From the NCBI RefSeq assembly GCF_040222815.1, contig NZ_JAVKCH010000040.1, positions 310,001 through 374,000 of the forward strand: 64,000 bases of DNA. Direction: 5' to 3'. The translations under genes and the position numbers were made by a program. Of the stretch, positions 46,522 through 55,102 are shown one piece after another; position 1 is the stretch's first letter, and every line of letters begins with the position of its first letter. A model generated the notes under the pieces. It worked only from the letters and a program-made list of their open reading frames with translations. It had not been told where the DNA came from and did no database searches. Origin of the DNA: Imperialibacter sp040222815. Lineage in GTDB: Bacteria; Bacteroidota; Bacteroidia; Cytophagales; Cyclobacteriaceae.

Positions 46522-47619
46522 TTAGTTTAGATGTTCAACGAACTGATCAAATAAATACCTGGAGTCGTGCGGCCCCGGAGAAGATTCCGGATGGTACTGC
46601 ACAGAAAATACTTTCTTGCCTTTCAATTTCATGCCAGCCACTGAGCTGTCGTTCAAATGTATGTGCGTTAGCTCAGCAACGGAAGAGCTTTTCAGCTCGT
46701 CCATGTTTACTGCAAACCCATGGTTTTGCGAAGTAATCTCGCTCTTCCCTGACACCAGGTTCTTCACTGGGTGATTAAGTCCTCTATGGCCATGGTGCAT
46801 CTTAAAGGTGCTGATACCACAAGCAAGCGCTAAAATCTGATGACCAAGACATATACCGAACAACGGTTTGTCCGCTGCAAGAATTTCTTTTACTGTGGTG
46901 ACGGCGTAGTCCATCACTGAAGGGTCGCCAGGGCCGTTTGATACAAAATACCCTGTTGGCTGCCATGCCTCCATTTCCTTGAAGGTGGTTTGCGCAGGAA
47001 ACACTTTACAATATATGCCTCGGGCTGCCATGTTCTTGAGAATCGATTGCTTAATCCCGAGATCAAGCACCGCTACTTTCATTTTGCTATTTTCATCACC
47101 GTAGGTATAGGCTTCCTTCGTAGTCACTTTAGAAGACAATTCAAGCTTTTCCATTGACGGCACCTGCTTAAGCTTAGCCATCAATTCTGCCTTGTCAAAA
47201 ATCTCGGAAGAGATTATCGCATTCATGGCTCCCTTGCTCCTTATGTGCCTGACGAGGCTCCTGCTGTCAAGTCCCGAAATACCGACCGTGTTGTTTTTAA
47301 TGAAATAGTTGTTCAAACTCGAATCAGCCGTTTTGCGGCTAAACAACTTCGAAAACTCATTCACAACCACCCCGCTGATTTTAGGTGTAGCCGATTCCTG
47401 TTCATCCACATTCACTCCATAGTTCCCAATGTGAGAAGTGGTGTTCACCACAATCTGGCCGAAGTATGACGGATCAGTATAAATCTCCTGATAGCCGGTC
47501 ATGCCTGTGTTAAAGCAAATCTCCCCTCCGCTCGTTCCAATTTTACCGATAGCGTCGCCCTCGTACAAGGTTCCGTCTTCCAGAAGTAAAACAGCACGTG
47601 GATTCGGTGTGTATTTCAT
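46522..47619 (-). CDS. carA: Carbamoyl-phosphate synthase small subunit
   Basis: This 365-residue glutaminase subunit supplies ammonia for pyrimidine and arginine synthesis. The N-terminal CPSase domain includes GEICFNTGMTGYQEIYTDPS. The class I glutamine amidotransferase domain has LFGICLGHQILALA with the nucleophilic Cys, and HGHRGLNHPV and VQYHPESSPGPHDS with the catalytic His. carB is not adjacent. It lies between rplQ and eno on the same strand. Confidence 0.97.
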   Translation of the reverse strand: MKYTPNPRAVLLLEDGTLYEGDAIGKIGTSGGEICFNTGMTGYQEIYTDPSYFGQIVVNTTSHIGNYGVNVDEQESATPKISGVVVNEFSKLFSRKTADSSLNNYFIKNNTVGISGLDSRSLVRHIRSKGAMNAIISSEIFDKAELMAKLKQVPSMEKLELSSKVTTKEAYTYGDENSKMKVAVLDLGIKQSILKNMAARGIYCKVFPAQTTFKEMEAWQPTGYFVSNGPGDPSVMDYAVTTVKEILAADKPLFGICLGHQILALACGISTFKMHHGHRGLNHPVKNLVSGKSEITSQNHGFAVNMDELKSSSVAELTHIHLNDSSVAGMKLKGKKVFSVQYHPESSPGPHDSRYLFDQFVEHLN

Positions 47620-47763
47620 GTGTATGCAGCGTTTACCTTTGTATAACTAGTGTGATTTATTTGACAGCTTACCAGCTTTCAAAACTAATTAGCCAGCTTG
47701 ACATTAGAGGCGAATAAGCAGGCACAAAAATAGAAAGAATTTTCTAAGACCCACCGCTTCAAA

Positions 47764-47796
47764 ACAAAAAAGGGTTGACAAAAGCCAACCCTTTCA
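47764..47796 (-). terminator. Intrinsic terminator after rplQ
   Basis: AAAGGGTTG pairs with CAACCCTTT around a short loop; an A-rich stretch on the plus strand gives the T-tail on the minus strand. It closes the ribosomal-protein cluster, about 20 bases after the rplQ stop. Confidence 0.75.
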
Positions 47797-47818
47797 ATTG
47801 AAATATTCTATTTTCTAA

Positions 47819-48424
47819 TTATTTCTTCTCTTCTTCGGTTGAGTCGTCAGCGCTGGCCTCATCAGTACCTTCTTCAGGTGCTTCGGCAGCTGCTTCTTCA
47901 GTAGTTTCAGCAGCAACTTCTTCAACAGCCGCTTCGGCCACCGGAGCTTCTTCCACAACTACTGCATCCGTAGCAGACGCTTTAGCTTCGTCAGCACCAG
48001 CAGCAGCCTTGCTACGACGTGTTCTCTTAGCCTTAGGCTTCGCTGTAGCTTCTCCAATCAGCAATTCATTGAAGTCAACAAGCTCCATCATACAAATTTC
48101 TGCATTATCACCAAGCCTGCTACCCAAACGGATAATCCTTGTGTAGCCACCGGGGCGGCTCGCAGTTTTTTCTGCCACGGGGCCAAAAAGCTCCTGCACA
48201 GAATACTTATTTTGTAGATAAGAGAAAACAATTCTTCTGTTGTGAGTAGAATCGTCTTTTGTCTTTGTGATCAATGGCTCAACATACTTTCTAAGTGCCT
48301 TGGCCTTAGCTACAGTTGTTGTTATGCGCTTATGAAGAATCAGCGAAGACGCCATGTTAGAAAGGAGCGCCTTTCTGTGGCTTGCTGTCCTACCTAAGTG
48401 ATTTATTTTTTTACCGTGTCTCAT
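47819..48424 (-). CDS. rplQ: Ribosomal protein L17 with long acidic tail
   Basis: The first ~115 residues are standard L17 (MRHGKKINHLGRTASHRKAL, LRKYVEPLITKTKDDSTHNRR, GGYTRIIRLGSRLGDNAEICMMELV). The remaining ~85 residues are a low-complexity extension, first basic (AKPKAKRTRRSKAA) then rich in Ala and Glu, ending TEEEKK. Such tails occur in Bacteroidota L17 but not in E. coli (127 residues). Last gene of the cluster. Confidence 0.96.
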   Translation of the reverse strand: MRHGKKINHLGRTASHRKALLSNMASSLILHKRITTTVAKAKALRKYVEPLITKTKDDSTHNRRIVFSYLQNKYSVQELFGPVAEKTASRPGGYTRIIRLGSRLGDNAEICMMELVDFNELLIGEATAKPKAKRTRRSKAAAGADEAKASATDAVVVEEAPVAEAAVEEVAAETTEEAAAEAPEEGTDEASADDSTEEEKK

Positions 48425-48430
48425 GATAAA

Positions 48431-49423
48431 TTAATCCTCCTCTAATTTGTACTTACCCAGGTCCATACCAAAAGTAAGCCCTTTCTCCTGTACAAGTTGT
48501 TCCAACTCAGCAAGCGACTTCTTACCGAAGTTTCTGAATTTCATCATATCAGAAATTTCAAGTCTTACAAGATCTCCCAATGACTTAACATCAGCAGCCT
48601 TCAGACAGTTGTAAGCTCTAACAGATAGATCCAGGTCGTTCAGCGCCGTCTTCAAAAGCTTGCGCATGTGAAGCAGTTCCTCATCAACGGCATCTGGCTC
48701 CTTAGCATCAGCTGTTTCAAGCACCATGCTCTGATCAGAAAACAACATGAAATGTTGGATAAGTATGTTTGCTGCTCCCTTAAGAGCTGCTTCAGGGTGA
48801 ATAGAACCATCAGTTTCTATGTCAAGAATCAACTGCTCATAGTCAGTCTTTTGCTCAACCCTGGTATTCTCTACGCTATATTTTACGTTCTTAATAGGAG
48901 TAAAAACAGAGTCAATCGGAATATACCCGAAAACCTGATCGCCTGATGGCTTGTTCTCATCAGCGGCTACATAGCCTCTACCCTTTTCGATTGTAACTTC
49001 TATCTCGAATTGTGCACTCTGATCAAGGTTACAGATAACCAACTCAGGGTTCAATACTTCGAATGAAGAAGTGAACTTGCCGATGTCGCCAGCTGTAAAC
49101 TTAGCTTGCTTCGATATAGAGACAGTGACTTTATTGTCTACCATGTCAGCAATCTTCTTGAACCTAACCATTTTGAGGTTCAGAATGATCTCTGTTACGT
49201 CTTCCATAACTCCCTCAATTGTAGAGAATTCATGCAAAACTCCTGGTATTTTTATTGCTGTAATTGCATAGCCTTCAAGAGAGGAAAGAAGTATTCTTCT
49301 CAGTGCGTTACCAATGGTAACTCCGTATCCTTTCTCGAGCGGTTTAAAGGTGAAAAGCCCATGAAAATCATCGGCCTTTTCCATAACCACTTTCTCGGGC
49401 ATTTGAAATGCTAGTATTGACAT
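48431..49423 (-). CDS. rpoA: RNA polymerase alpha subunit
   Basis: This 330-residue subunit has the dimerising N-terminal domain (EKGYGVTIGNALRRILLSSLEGYAI, HEFSTIEGVMEDVTEIILNLK) and the C-terminal DNA-binding domain (LDLSVRAYNCLKAADVKSLGDLV with FGKKSLAELEQLVQEKGL). Length is normal. It lies between rpsD and rplQ, seven bases before rplQ. Confidence 0.98.
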   Translation of the reverse strand: MSILAFQMPEKVVMEKADDFHGLFTFKPLEKGYGVTIGNALRRILLSSLEGYAITAIKIPGVLHEFSTIEGVMEDVTEIILNLKMVRFKKIADMVDNKVTVSISKQAKFTAGDIGKFTSSFEVLNPELVICNLDQSAQFEIEVTIEKGRGYVAADENKPSGDQVFGYIPIDSVFTPIKNVKYSVENTRVEQKTDYEQLILDIETDGSIHPEAALKGAANILIQHFMLFSDQSMVLETADAKEPDAVDEELLHMRKLLKTALNDLDLSVRAYNCLKAADVKSLGDLVRLEISDMMKFRNFGKKSLAELEQLVQEKGLTFGMDLGKYKLEED

Positions 49424-49451
49424 AGCAATAGAAAGTGTTTAATTGATAAAA

Positions 49452-50057
49452 TTATTTTGAATACAATTCGACGATAAGCTGCTCCTTGATGTTTTCAGGA
49501 ACTTCATCTCTCGATGGAGCTTGAATAAACTTACCAGTCATTTGTGAACCGTCCCACTCTAGCCAGCCAAATTTATTGGAAGAACGTGCTGCAAGACTCT
49601 CCGTGATAGCCAATAAAGACTTAGATTTTTCACGAACGCCTACAGTATCTCCAGCTGTAAGAGAATAACTTGGGATATTTACTACTTCACCATTTACAGT
49701 GATATGCTTGTGAAGGACTAACTGACGTGCTCCTCTTCTCGTTGGAGCAATACCCAAACGGTAAACAGTGTTGTCCAGTCTGCTTTCAAGAAGCTTCAAC
49801 AGGTTCTCACCAGTGATGCCGTCCTTGCGTTGAGCAGTATTGAATGTCTTAGCAAATTGTCTCTCCAACAATCCGTAGAGGTACTTAGCCTTCTGCTTCT
49901 CCAATAGCTGGATCGCATATTCAGACTGCTTACGACGACGGCTTCTGCCGTGCTGTCCCGGAGGATAAGCCTTCTTCTGAAGGGCTTTGCCACCACCCAA
50001 AACGGGCTCTCCAAATTTTCTCGAAATCTTGGTTTTTGGACCAGTATATCTTGCCAT
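49452..50057 (-). CDS. rpsD: Ribosomal protein S4
   Basis: This 201-residue protein binds 16S rRNA early in assembly. It has MARYTGPKTKISRKFGEPV, PPGQHGRSRRRKQSEYAIQL and an S4 domain (LESRLDNTVYRLGIAPTRRGARQLV). The N-terminal zinc cysteines of some S4 proteins are absent, so this is the zinc-free form. Confidence 0.97.
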   Translation of the reverse strand: MARYTGPKTKISRKFGEPVLGGGKALQKKAYPPGQHGRSRRRKQSEYAIQLLEKQKAKYLYGLLERQFAKTFNTAQRKDGITGENLLKLLESRLDNTVYRLGIAPTRRGARQLVLHKHITVNGEVVNIPSYSLTAGDTVGVREKSKSLLAITESLAARSSNKFGWLEWDGSQMTGKFIQAPSRDEVPENIKEQLIVELYSK

Positions 50058-50076
50058 TTCTTTCTACAGTCTTTAA

Positions 50077-50469
50077 TTAAACTCTACGTCTTTTAGGCGG
50101 GCGACATCCGTTGTGAGGAAGCGGGGTCACATCTTTAATCACAGTGACTTCAATGCCAGCATTTTGAATAGTCCTGATAGCAGACTCTCTGCCTGATCCA
50201 GGGCCTTTCACAAATACTTCCACCTTGCGGAGTCCTTGATCATATGCCTTAGCTGCACAGTCTTGTGCTGCTACTTGTGCTGCGTATGGTGTGTTCTTCT
50301 TCGAACCCCTGAAGCCCATCTTACCTGCTGAAGCCCAAGAAATAACTTGTCCGTTATTATTGGTCATCGCAATGATGATGTTGTTGAATGAAGCCCTTAT
50401 ATGTGCTTGTCCAACTGCTTCAACAGCTACAACACGCTTTTTCGCCTTGTCTTTTCTCTTCTGAGCCAT
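50077..50469 (-). CDS. rpsK: Ribosomal protein S11
   Basis: This 130-residue protein of the 30S platform has AHIRASFNNIIIAMTNNNGQVISWASAGKMGFRGSKKNTPYAA in order and the C-terminal TPLPHNGCRPPKRRRV. It lies 12 bases after rpsM. Confidence 0.97.
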   Translation of the reverse strand: MAQKRKDKAKKRVVAVEAVGQAHIRASFNNIIIAMTNNNGQVISWASAGKMGFRGSKKNTPYAAQVAAQDCAAKAYDQGLRKVEVFVKGPGSGRESAIRTIQNAGIEVTVIKDVTPLPHNGCRPPKRRRV

Positions 50470-50481
50470 TGCTAAAAGTTA

Positions 50482-50859
50482 TTATTTAGTAGCTTTCTTC
50501 TTGTTAGCCACTGTTTTCCTCTTACCTTTTCTAGTACGGCTATTGTTTTTGGTACGCTGACCTCTAACAGGTAACCCTTTTCTGTGACGTAGTCCTCTGT
50601 AACATCCAATATCAAGTAAACGCTTGATGCTCAATTGAATTTCAGATTTCAGTACACCCTCAACCTTAATGTTCTCAGTGATGATCAAACGAACTGCGTT
50701 CGCTTCCTCCTCAGTCCACTCCGACACTTTCTTGTCCCAGTTGATCCCAGCCTCAGCAAGTATTTTCTGAGCCGTTCTACGACCAATTCCGAAGATGTAG
50801 GTCAAACCTATCTCTCCTCTTTTATTATCGGGAATATCAACTCCAGCTATACGAGCCAT
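50482..50859 (-). CDS. rpsM: Ribosomal protein S13
   Basis: This 125-residue protein of the 30S head has MARIAGVDIPDNKRGEIGLTYIFGIGRRTAQKIL in order, CYRGLRHRKGLPVRGQRTKNNSRTRKG and a basic C-terminus. It starts two bases after the rpmJ stop. Confidence 0.97.
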   Translation of the reverse strand: MARIAGVDIPDNKRGEIGLTYIFGIGRRTAQKILAEAGINWDKKVSEWTEEEANAVRLIITENIKVEGVLKSEIQLSIKRLLDIGCYRGLRHRKGLPVRGQRTKNNSRTRKGKRKTVANKKKATK

Positions 50860-50861
50860 AA

Positions 50862-50978
50862 TTAACCTTGTCTTTGTTTAAACCTAGGATTCTTCTTATT
50901 GATAACGTACACCTTACCATTACGGCGGATTATCTTGCAGTCTACGCTACGTTTCTTTACAGATGCCTTTACTTTCAT
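50862..50978 (-). CDS. rpmJ: Ribosomal protein L36, zinc-free form
   Basis: A 38-residue frame runs between infA and rpsM: it begins MKVKASVKKRSVDCKIIRR and ends NKKNPRFKQRQG. Canonical L36 has a CCCH zinc ribbon; here only the second cysteine (Cys14) remains, with Ser, Asn and Phe at the other ligand positions. This is the C-minus type. Confidence 0.95.
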   Translation of the reverse strand: MKVKASVKKRSVDCKIIRRNGKVYVINKKNPRFKQRQG

Positions 50979-50984
50979 GACTAC

Positions 50985-51203
50985 TTATTTATATCTGTAT
51001 ACTATTCTTCCTTTTGTCAAATCATAGGGCGACATCTCCATTTTTACTTTATCGCCTGGCAAAATCTTGATGTAATTCATCCTCATTTTACCTGAAATGT
51101 GGGCTACTACCTGATGCCCATTCTCTAACTCCACTCTGAACATCGCATTGGATAGTGCTTCTACTATCGTACCGTCCTGTTCTATAGATGATTGTTTCGC
51201 CAT
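50985..51203 (-). CDS. infA: Translation initiation factor IF-1
   Basis: This 72-residue OB-fold protein has MAKQSSIEQDGTIVEALSNAMFRVELENGH in order, HISGKMRMNYIKILPGDKVKMEMSPYDLTKGRIVYR. It occludes the ribosomal A site during initiation. It lies eight bases downstream of secY, with no map or adk gene between them. Confidence 0.97.
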   Translation of the reverse strand: MAKQSSIEQDGTIVEALSNAMFRVELENGHQVVAHISGKMRMNYIKILPGDKVKMEMSPYDLTKGRIVYRYK

Positions 51204-51211
51204 ATTATAAA

Positions 51212-52531
51212 TTACGCTACAGCTACGTTTTGAGATCTGCCTTTTAATCTACCCGACTTCATCATACCCTCATAGTGTCTCATAAGAAGGTAGCTTTCTA
51301 TTTGCTGTAAAGTATCTAAAATAACCCCCACCATGATCAACAGCGATGTTCCGCCGTAGAACTGGGAAAACTCTCTTGTCACACCTGCCATACTCGCAAA
51401 TGCTGGCATAATAGCTACCAATGCAAGAAACAAAGATCCTGGCAGCGTAATTCTTGTAAGCACTCCATCTATAAATTCAGACGTTGCCTTTCCTGGCTTA
51501 ATGCCTGGTATAAAACCTCCGTTTCTCTTCATATCATCACCAATCTGATTAGGATTAATAGTGATAGCTGTATAAAAGAAGGTAAAGATTATGATCAACG
51601 ATGCAAACAATGCATTGTATTGCCACGACTGAAAGTCAGAAAACGTTGTTCCAATATATTGAGCGATATCGCTAGTGTCGGCCCAGATGCTTGCAATAAG
51701 CGCAGGGAGAAACATAAGCGACTGAGCAAAAATGATTGGCATTACACCAGCTGCATTCACTTTTAGTGGAATGTACTGACGCTGACCGCCATATACCTTA
51801 TTTCCCACTACCTGCTTCGCATATTGAACAGGTATTCTTCGAACAGCCTGTGTCAACATAACAACCGCCATTACTACAAAGAACAGTGCAACTATCTCAA
51901 GCACAAGGATAAGCCCCTGACTCATGCCTCTCGACAGAGATTCAGCAATGATTGCTGCGGGGAACCTGGACACGATGCCGATCATGATAAGCATTGATAT
52001 TCCATTACCTATGCCCTTGTCAGTAATTTTCTCACCCAACCACATACAGAAAATGGTACCTGCTGTAAGAATGACAATTGAGCTACCTGTAAAGAAAGTC
52101 CTGTTGGCCATCACAATAGCCTCTGCGGGAATAGTGGCAGTTAAATATCCGATTCCCTGAGCCAGCGTGATAAATATGGTCAATACTCTGGTATACTGAT
52201 TAATCTTCTTTCTACCACTATCGCCCTCCTTTTGCAATCTTTGAAAATAAGGAACAGCCACCGTTAATAGCTGCAAAACGATAGAAGCTGAAATGTATGG
52301 CATAATGCCCAATCCAAATATGGAGGCATTACTAAACGCACCACCTAAGAAGGTATCAAGCAGACCAAATATCCCCTGGGCTTCGCCAGCAAGTTTAGAT
52401 GGATCAATACCTGGAAGAACTATATAAGATCCCAATCTAAAGATCAGTAGAAATCCAACCGTGTTCAAAATTCGAATACGGAGATCCTCTATGCTAAAGA
52501 TATTCCTTATGGTGCTAATAAATCGCTTCAT
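51212..52531 (-). CDS. secY: Protein translocase subunit SecY
   Basis: This 439-residue channel has ten predicted membrane helices. It has the plug region GIDPSKLAGEAQGIFGLLDTF, GIMPYISASIVLQLL, KGIGNGISMLIMIGI, VPVQYAKQVV-like IPVQYAKQVVGNKVYGGQ, and NPNQIGDDMKRNGGFIPGIKPG. It follows rplO by four bases. Confidence 0.97.
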   Translation of the reverse strand: MKRFISTIRNIFSIEDLRIRILNTVGFLLIFRLGSYIVLPGIDPSKLAGEAQGIFGLLDTFLGGAFSNASIFGLGIMPYISASIVLQLLTVAVPYFQRLQKEGDSGRKKINQYTRVLTIFITLAQGIGYLTATIPAEAIVMANRTFFTGSSIVILTAGTIFCMWLGEKITDKGIGNGISMLIMIGIVSRFPAAIIAESLSRGMSQGLILVLEIVALFFVVMAVVMLTQAVRRIPVQYAKQVVGNKVYGGQRQYIPLKVNAAGVMPIIFAQSLMFLPALIASIWADTSDIAQYIGTTFSDFQSWQYNALFASLIIIFTFFYTAITINPNQIGDDMKRNGGFIPGIKPGKATSEFIDGVLTRITLPGSLFLALVAIMPAFASMAGVTREFSQFYGGTSLLIMVGVILDTLQQIESYLLMRHYEGMMKSGRLKGRSQNVAVA

Positions 52532-52535
52532 TCTA

Positions 52536-52982
52536 TTAAAGTACGGTTACCTTACCACCTGCCTTTTCAATTGCTTCCTGAGCAACTTTTGAAAAAGAAC
52601 TTGCAGATACATCTACTTTTGCTTTCAACTCACCTCTGCCCAATACCTTAACAGTATCGTTCTTAGAAGCCAATCCATGCTCAATAAGCGTGTCAAGAGT
52701 TACCTCTTTTACTTTATAAGTATCGACAAGCGTTTGAAGCACGTCAAGGTTGATTGGTTTTGAAATAACCTTGTTTCTATTCTTGAAACCAAACTTCGGC
52801 ACACGGCGCTGAAGTGGCATTTGACCACCCTCAAATCCTTTTTTCTTGCTATAGCCAGACCTGGATTGAGCACCTTTGTGACCACGAGTGGAAGTACCGC
52901 CCATTCCTGAGCCCTGCCCTCTTCCTATTCTCTTTCTACTCTGGGTAGACCCCTTTGCAGGTTTTAGTGTACTTAAGTCCAT
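52536..52982 (-). CDS. rplO: Ribosomal protein L15
   Basis: This 148-residue protein starts MDLSTLKPAKGSTQSRKRIG, with RGQGSGMGGTSTRGHKGAQSRSGY and FEGGQMPLQRRVPKFGFKN. I chose the ATG at 52982; eight upstream residues (to 53006) would overlap rpmD. Confidence 0.97.
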   Translation of the reverse strand: MDLSTLKPAKGSTQSRKRIGRGQGSGMGGTSTRGHKGAQSRSGYSKKKGFEGGQMPLQRRVPKFGFKNRNKVISKPINLDVLQTLVDTYKVKEVTLDTLIEHGLASKNDTVKVLGRGELKAKVDVSASSFSKVAQEAIEKAGGKVTVL

Positions 52983-52986
52983 AATC

Positions 52987-53166
52987 TTAAAGAGCTTTAA
53001 CTTCAACTAAATGAGTAACCTTAGCAATCATTCCTGCGATTTGAGGAGTAAGTTCCTTTTCGACAGAACGATTTATTTTTGCAAGGCCCAAAGCCTTAAT
53101 TGTCGCCTTTTGAACTGCAGGACGACCTATTGTGCTTCTTATCTGTGTAATCTGAACTTTTGCCAT
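52987..53166 (-). CDS. rpmD: Ribosomal protein L30
   Basis: A 59-residue frame (MAKVQITQIRSTIGRPAVQK, ending in HLVEVKAL) lies between rpsE and rplO. The IRSTIGRP block and KTL/KALGL segment are L30 signatures. It ends four bases before the rplO ATG. Confidence 0.96.
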   Translation of the reverse strand: MAKVQITQIRSTIGRPAVQKATIKALGLAKINRSVEKELTPQIAGMIAKVTHLVEVKAL

Positions 53167-53171
53167 CAGAA

Positions 53172-53690
53172 TTATCCTTTGTAAACTTTTTCTAGTTCGA
53201 CACCTCTTTGGTCAGCCACGGTGAACGCATCACGCATTTTTGTCAGAGCGTCAAAAGTTGCTTTTACCACGTTGTGTGGGTTTGACGAACCTTTTGACTT
53301 AGCCAAACAATCGTGAACGCCTGCACTCTCCAATACCGCACGCATCGCACCACCGGCAATTACACCTGTACCAGGTGCAGCTGGCTTAATCAAAACCCTG
53401 CCACCGCTGAACTTACCGTTCGATTCGTGTGGAAGCGTTCCTTTCAATATCGGAACCTTAACAAGGTTCTTTTTAGCATCGTCGATACCTTTAGTGATTG
53501 CATCGGTTACTTCATTGGCTTTACCCAATCCGTAGCCTACTACTCCATTGCCATCACCTACTACTACGATAGCTGAAAAGCTAAAACGACGTCCACCCTT
53601 CACTACTTTCGCTACCCTGTTAATGGCAACTACTCGTTCTTTAAGATCTATTTCGGACGCTTTTACCGATTTTACGTTTGACTGTGTCAT
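53172..53690 (-). CDS. rpsE: Ribosomal protein S5
   Basis: This 172-residue decoding-fidelity protein has LKERVVAINRVAKVVKGGRR, VVVGDGNGVVGYGLGKANEV and the C-terminal GTGVIAGGAMRAVLESAGV with GSSNPHNVVKATFDAL. I chose the ATG at 53690; a TTG two codons upstream is possible. Confidence 0.97.
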   Translation of the reverse strand: MTQSNVKSVKASEIDLKERVVAINRVAKVVKGGRRFSFSAIVVVGDGNGVVGYGLGKANEVTDAITKGIDDAKKNLVKVPILKGTLPHESNGKFSGGRVLIKPAAPGTGVIAGGAMRAVLESAGVHDCLAKSKGSSNPHNVVKATFDALTKMRDAFTVADQRGVELEKVYKG

Positions 53691-53696
53691 GTTCAA

Positions 53697-54047
53697 TTAG
53701 AATTTAAGACCACCTTCTCTGGCTCCTTCAGCAAGTGCTTTTACACGTCCGTGGTATGGGTAACCACCACGATCAAAAACACAAGTTGCCAAGCCGCTTT
53801 CCTTAGCCTTTTCAGCAATTTTCTTCCCAACCAATTTAGAAACATCATTGTTGATCTTTCCCTTCTGGCCTACATCCTCCGAAGAAGACGCTGCGAGTGT
53901 GTGACCACTCAGGTCATCAATTAGTTGAGCATATATTCCCTTGTTGCTTTTGAAAACCGAAAGCCTGGGTCTGTCAGAAGTTCCGCTAATCTTGTTACGG
54001 ATTCCTCTTTTTATTCTTAATCTTCTGTCTCCTTTACTGGTGGCCAT
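53697..54047 (-). CDS. rplR: Ribosomal protein L18
   Basis: This 116-residue 5S-rRNA-binding protein has RRLRIKRGIRNKISGTSDRPRLSVFKSNKGIYAQLIDD in order and CVFDRGGYPYHGRVKALAEGAREGGLKF at the end. Its stop lies directly before the rpsE start. Confidence 0.97.
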   Translation of the reverse strand: MATSKGDRRLRIKRGIRNKISGTSDRPRLSVFKSNKGIYAQLIDDLSGHTLAASSSEDVGQKGKINNDVSKLVGKKIAEKAKESGLATCVFDRGGYPYHGRVKALAEGAREGGLKF

Positions 54048-54052
54048 CTTAA

Positions 54053-54607
54053 TTATTTTTTAGCAGCAGTTTTACCAGCTTTTCTACGAACTTGCTCTCC
54101 CACAAAGCGAACACCTTTACCTTTGTAAGGCTCTACTTTTCTTAGTGATCTGATCTTGGCAGCAACTTGTCCAATAAGCTGTTTATCGATACTTTCTAGA
54201 CTTATCGTTGGGTTCTTACCTTTTGGAGTTTCAGTGTTCAACTTAACTTCATCTGGCAGAGCCAAAAATATATTGTGAGAGTAGCCAAGGTTTAACTCAA
54301 GAACGTTTCCCTGATGTGAGGCTTTGTAACCTACACCTACCAGCTCCAGCTCCGCTTTGTAACCATTACTTACTCCCTCAACCATATTAGCGATCAAAGA
54401 CCTGTACAAACCGTGCATAGCTTTATGACGCTTTTGTTCAGTTGGTCTTTCAACAACCAATTCTGATCCCTCCAATTTAACCTGGATGTCAGGATCTATA
54501 TCTTGTGTTAACTGGCCTTTAGGTCCTTTAACCGTAACAACAGTTTTATCTATTGAGATGGTTACTCCGGCAGGTACAGTTACTGGTTTTTTTCCTATTC
54601 TTGACAT
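54053..54607 (-). CDS. rplF: Ribosomal protein L6
   Basis: This 184-residue protein has two alpha-L6 folds: MSRIGKKPVTVPAGVTISI at the N-terminus, VGYKASHQGNVLELNLGYSH, and the C-terminal IRSLRKVEPYKGKGVRFVGE with a basic tail. Confidence 0.97.
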   Translation of the reverse strand: MSRIGKKPVTVPAGVTISIDKTVVTVKGPKGQLTQDIDPDIQVKLEGSELVVERPTEQKRHKAMHGLYRSLIANMVEGVSNGYKAELELVGVGYKASHQGNVLELNLGYSHNIFLALPDEVKLNTETPKGKNPTISLESIDKQLIGQVAAKIRSLRKVEPYKGKGVRFVGEQVRRKAGKTAAKK

Positions 54608-54619
54608 GACATCAATATC

Positions 54620-55018
54620 TTAATAAACGTAACAAAGTACTTCTCCACCAATATTCTGTGTCCTGGCCTCTTTGTCTGTCATTACACCTCTTGAGGTTGA
54701 AATGATAGCTACACCTAAGCCATTAAGAACACGAGGAATTTTTTCAACGTGAGCATACTTACGCAAACCAGGCTTACTTATTCTTTCAAGAGATAAAATG
54801 GCGTTTTTCTTCGTAACAGCGTTGTATTTCAACGCTATCTTGATAACACCTTGCTTATCATCTTCAACGAACTTGAAGTTCTGGATATATCCCTTATCCA
54901 TTAGAACCTTGGTGATCTCCTTCTTGATGTTAGAAGCAGGAACCTCAACGATTCTGTGATTTGCTTTTATTGCATTTCTAACTCGTGTTAGATAATCTGC
55001 TATAGGATCTGTAACCAT
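54620..55018 (-). CDS. rpsH: Ribosomal protein S8
   Basis: This 132-residue 16S-binding protein has MVTDPIADYLTRVRNAIKAN, LERISKPGLRKYAHVEKIPR and GLGVAIISTSRGVMTDKEAR. An 84-base spacer with a promoter motif and a hairpin separates it from rpsN. In E. coli S8 represses its own operon, so the hairpin is a candidate control site. Confidence 0.97.
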   Translation of the reverse strand: MVTDPIADYLTRVRNAIKANHRIVEVPASNIKKEITKVLMDKGYIQNFKFVEDDKQGVIKIALKYNAVTKKNAILSLERISKPGLRKYAHVEKIPRVLNGLGVAIISTSRGVMTDKEARTQNIGGEVLCYVY

Positions 55019-55033
55019 ACAGTAAAATAATTA

Positions 55034-55052
55034 AGCCCTTTTTAACAGGGCT
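55034..55052 (-). promoter_or_regulatory. Leader hairpin before rpsH
   Basis: AGCCCT (55034-55039) and AGGGCT (55047-55052) form a six-base stem with a seven-base loop, 16 bases before the rpsH start and directly after the promoter motif, so it would sit at the 5' end of the new transcript. Confidence 0.4.
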
Positions 55053-55084
55053 GCAAAGGTATAAATTATTTTCTTTCTTAACAA
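55053..55084 (-). promoter_or_regulatory. Internal promoter upstream of rpsH
   Basis: On the minus strand TTG (55082-55084), 20 bases, then TACCTTTGC (55053-55061) match the Bacteroidota -33/-7 pattern. It lies in the only sizeable gap of the spc part of the cluster. Confidence 0.55.
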
Positions 55085-55102
55085 TATGCCTTGGGCAAAT
55101 AA

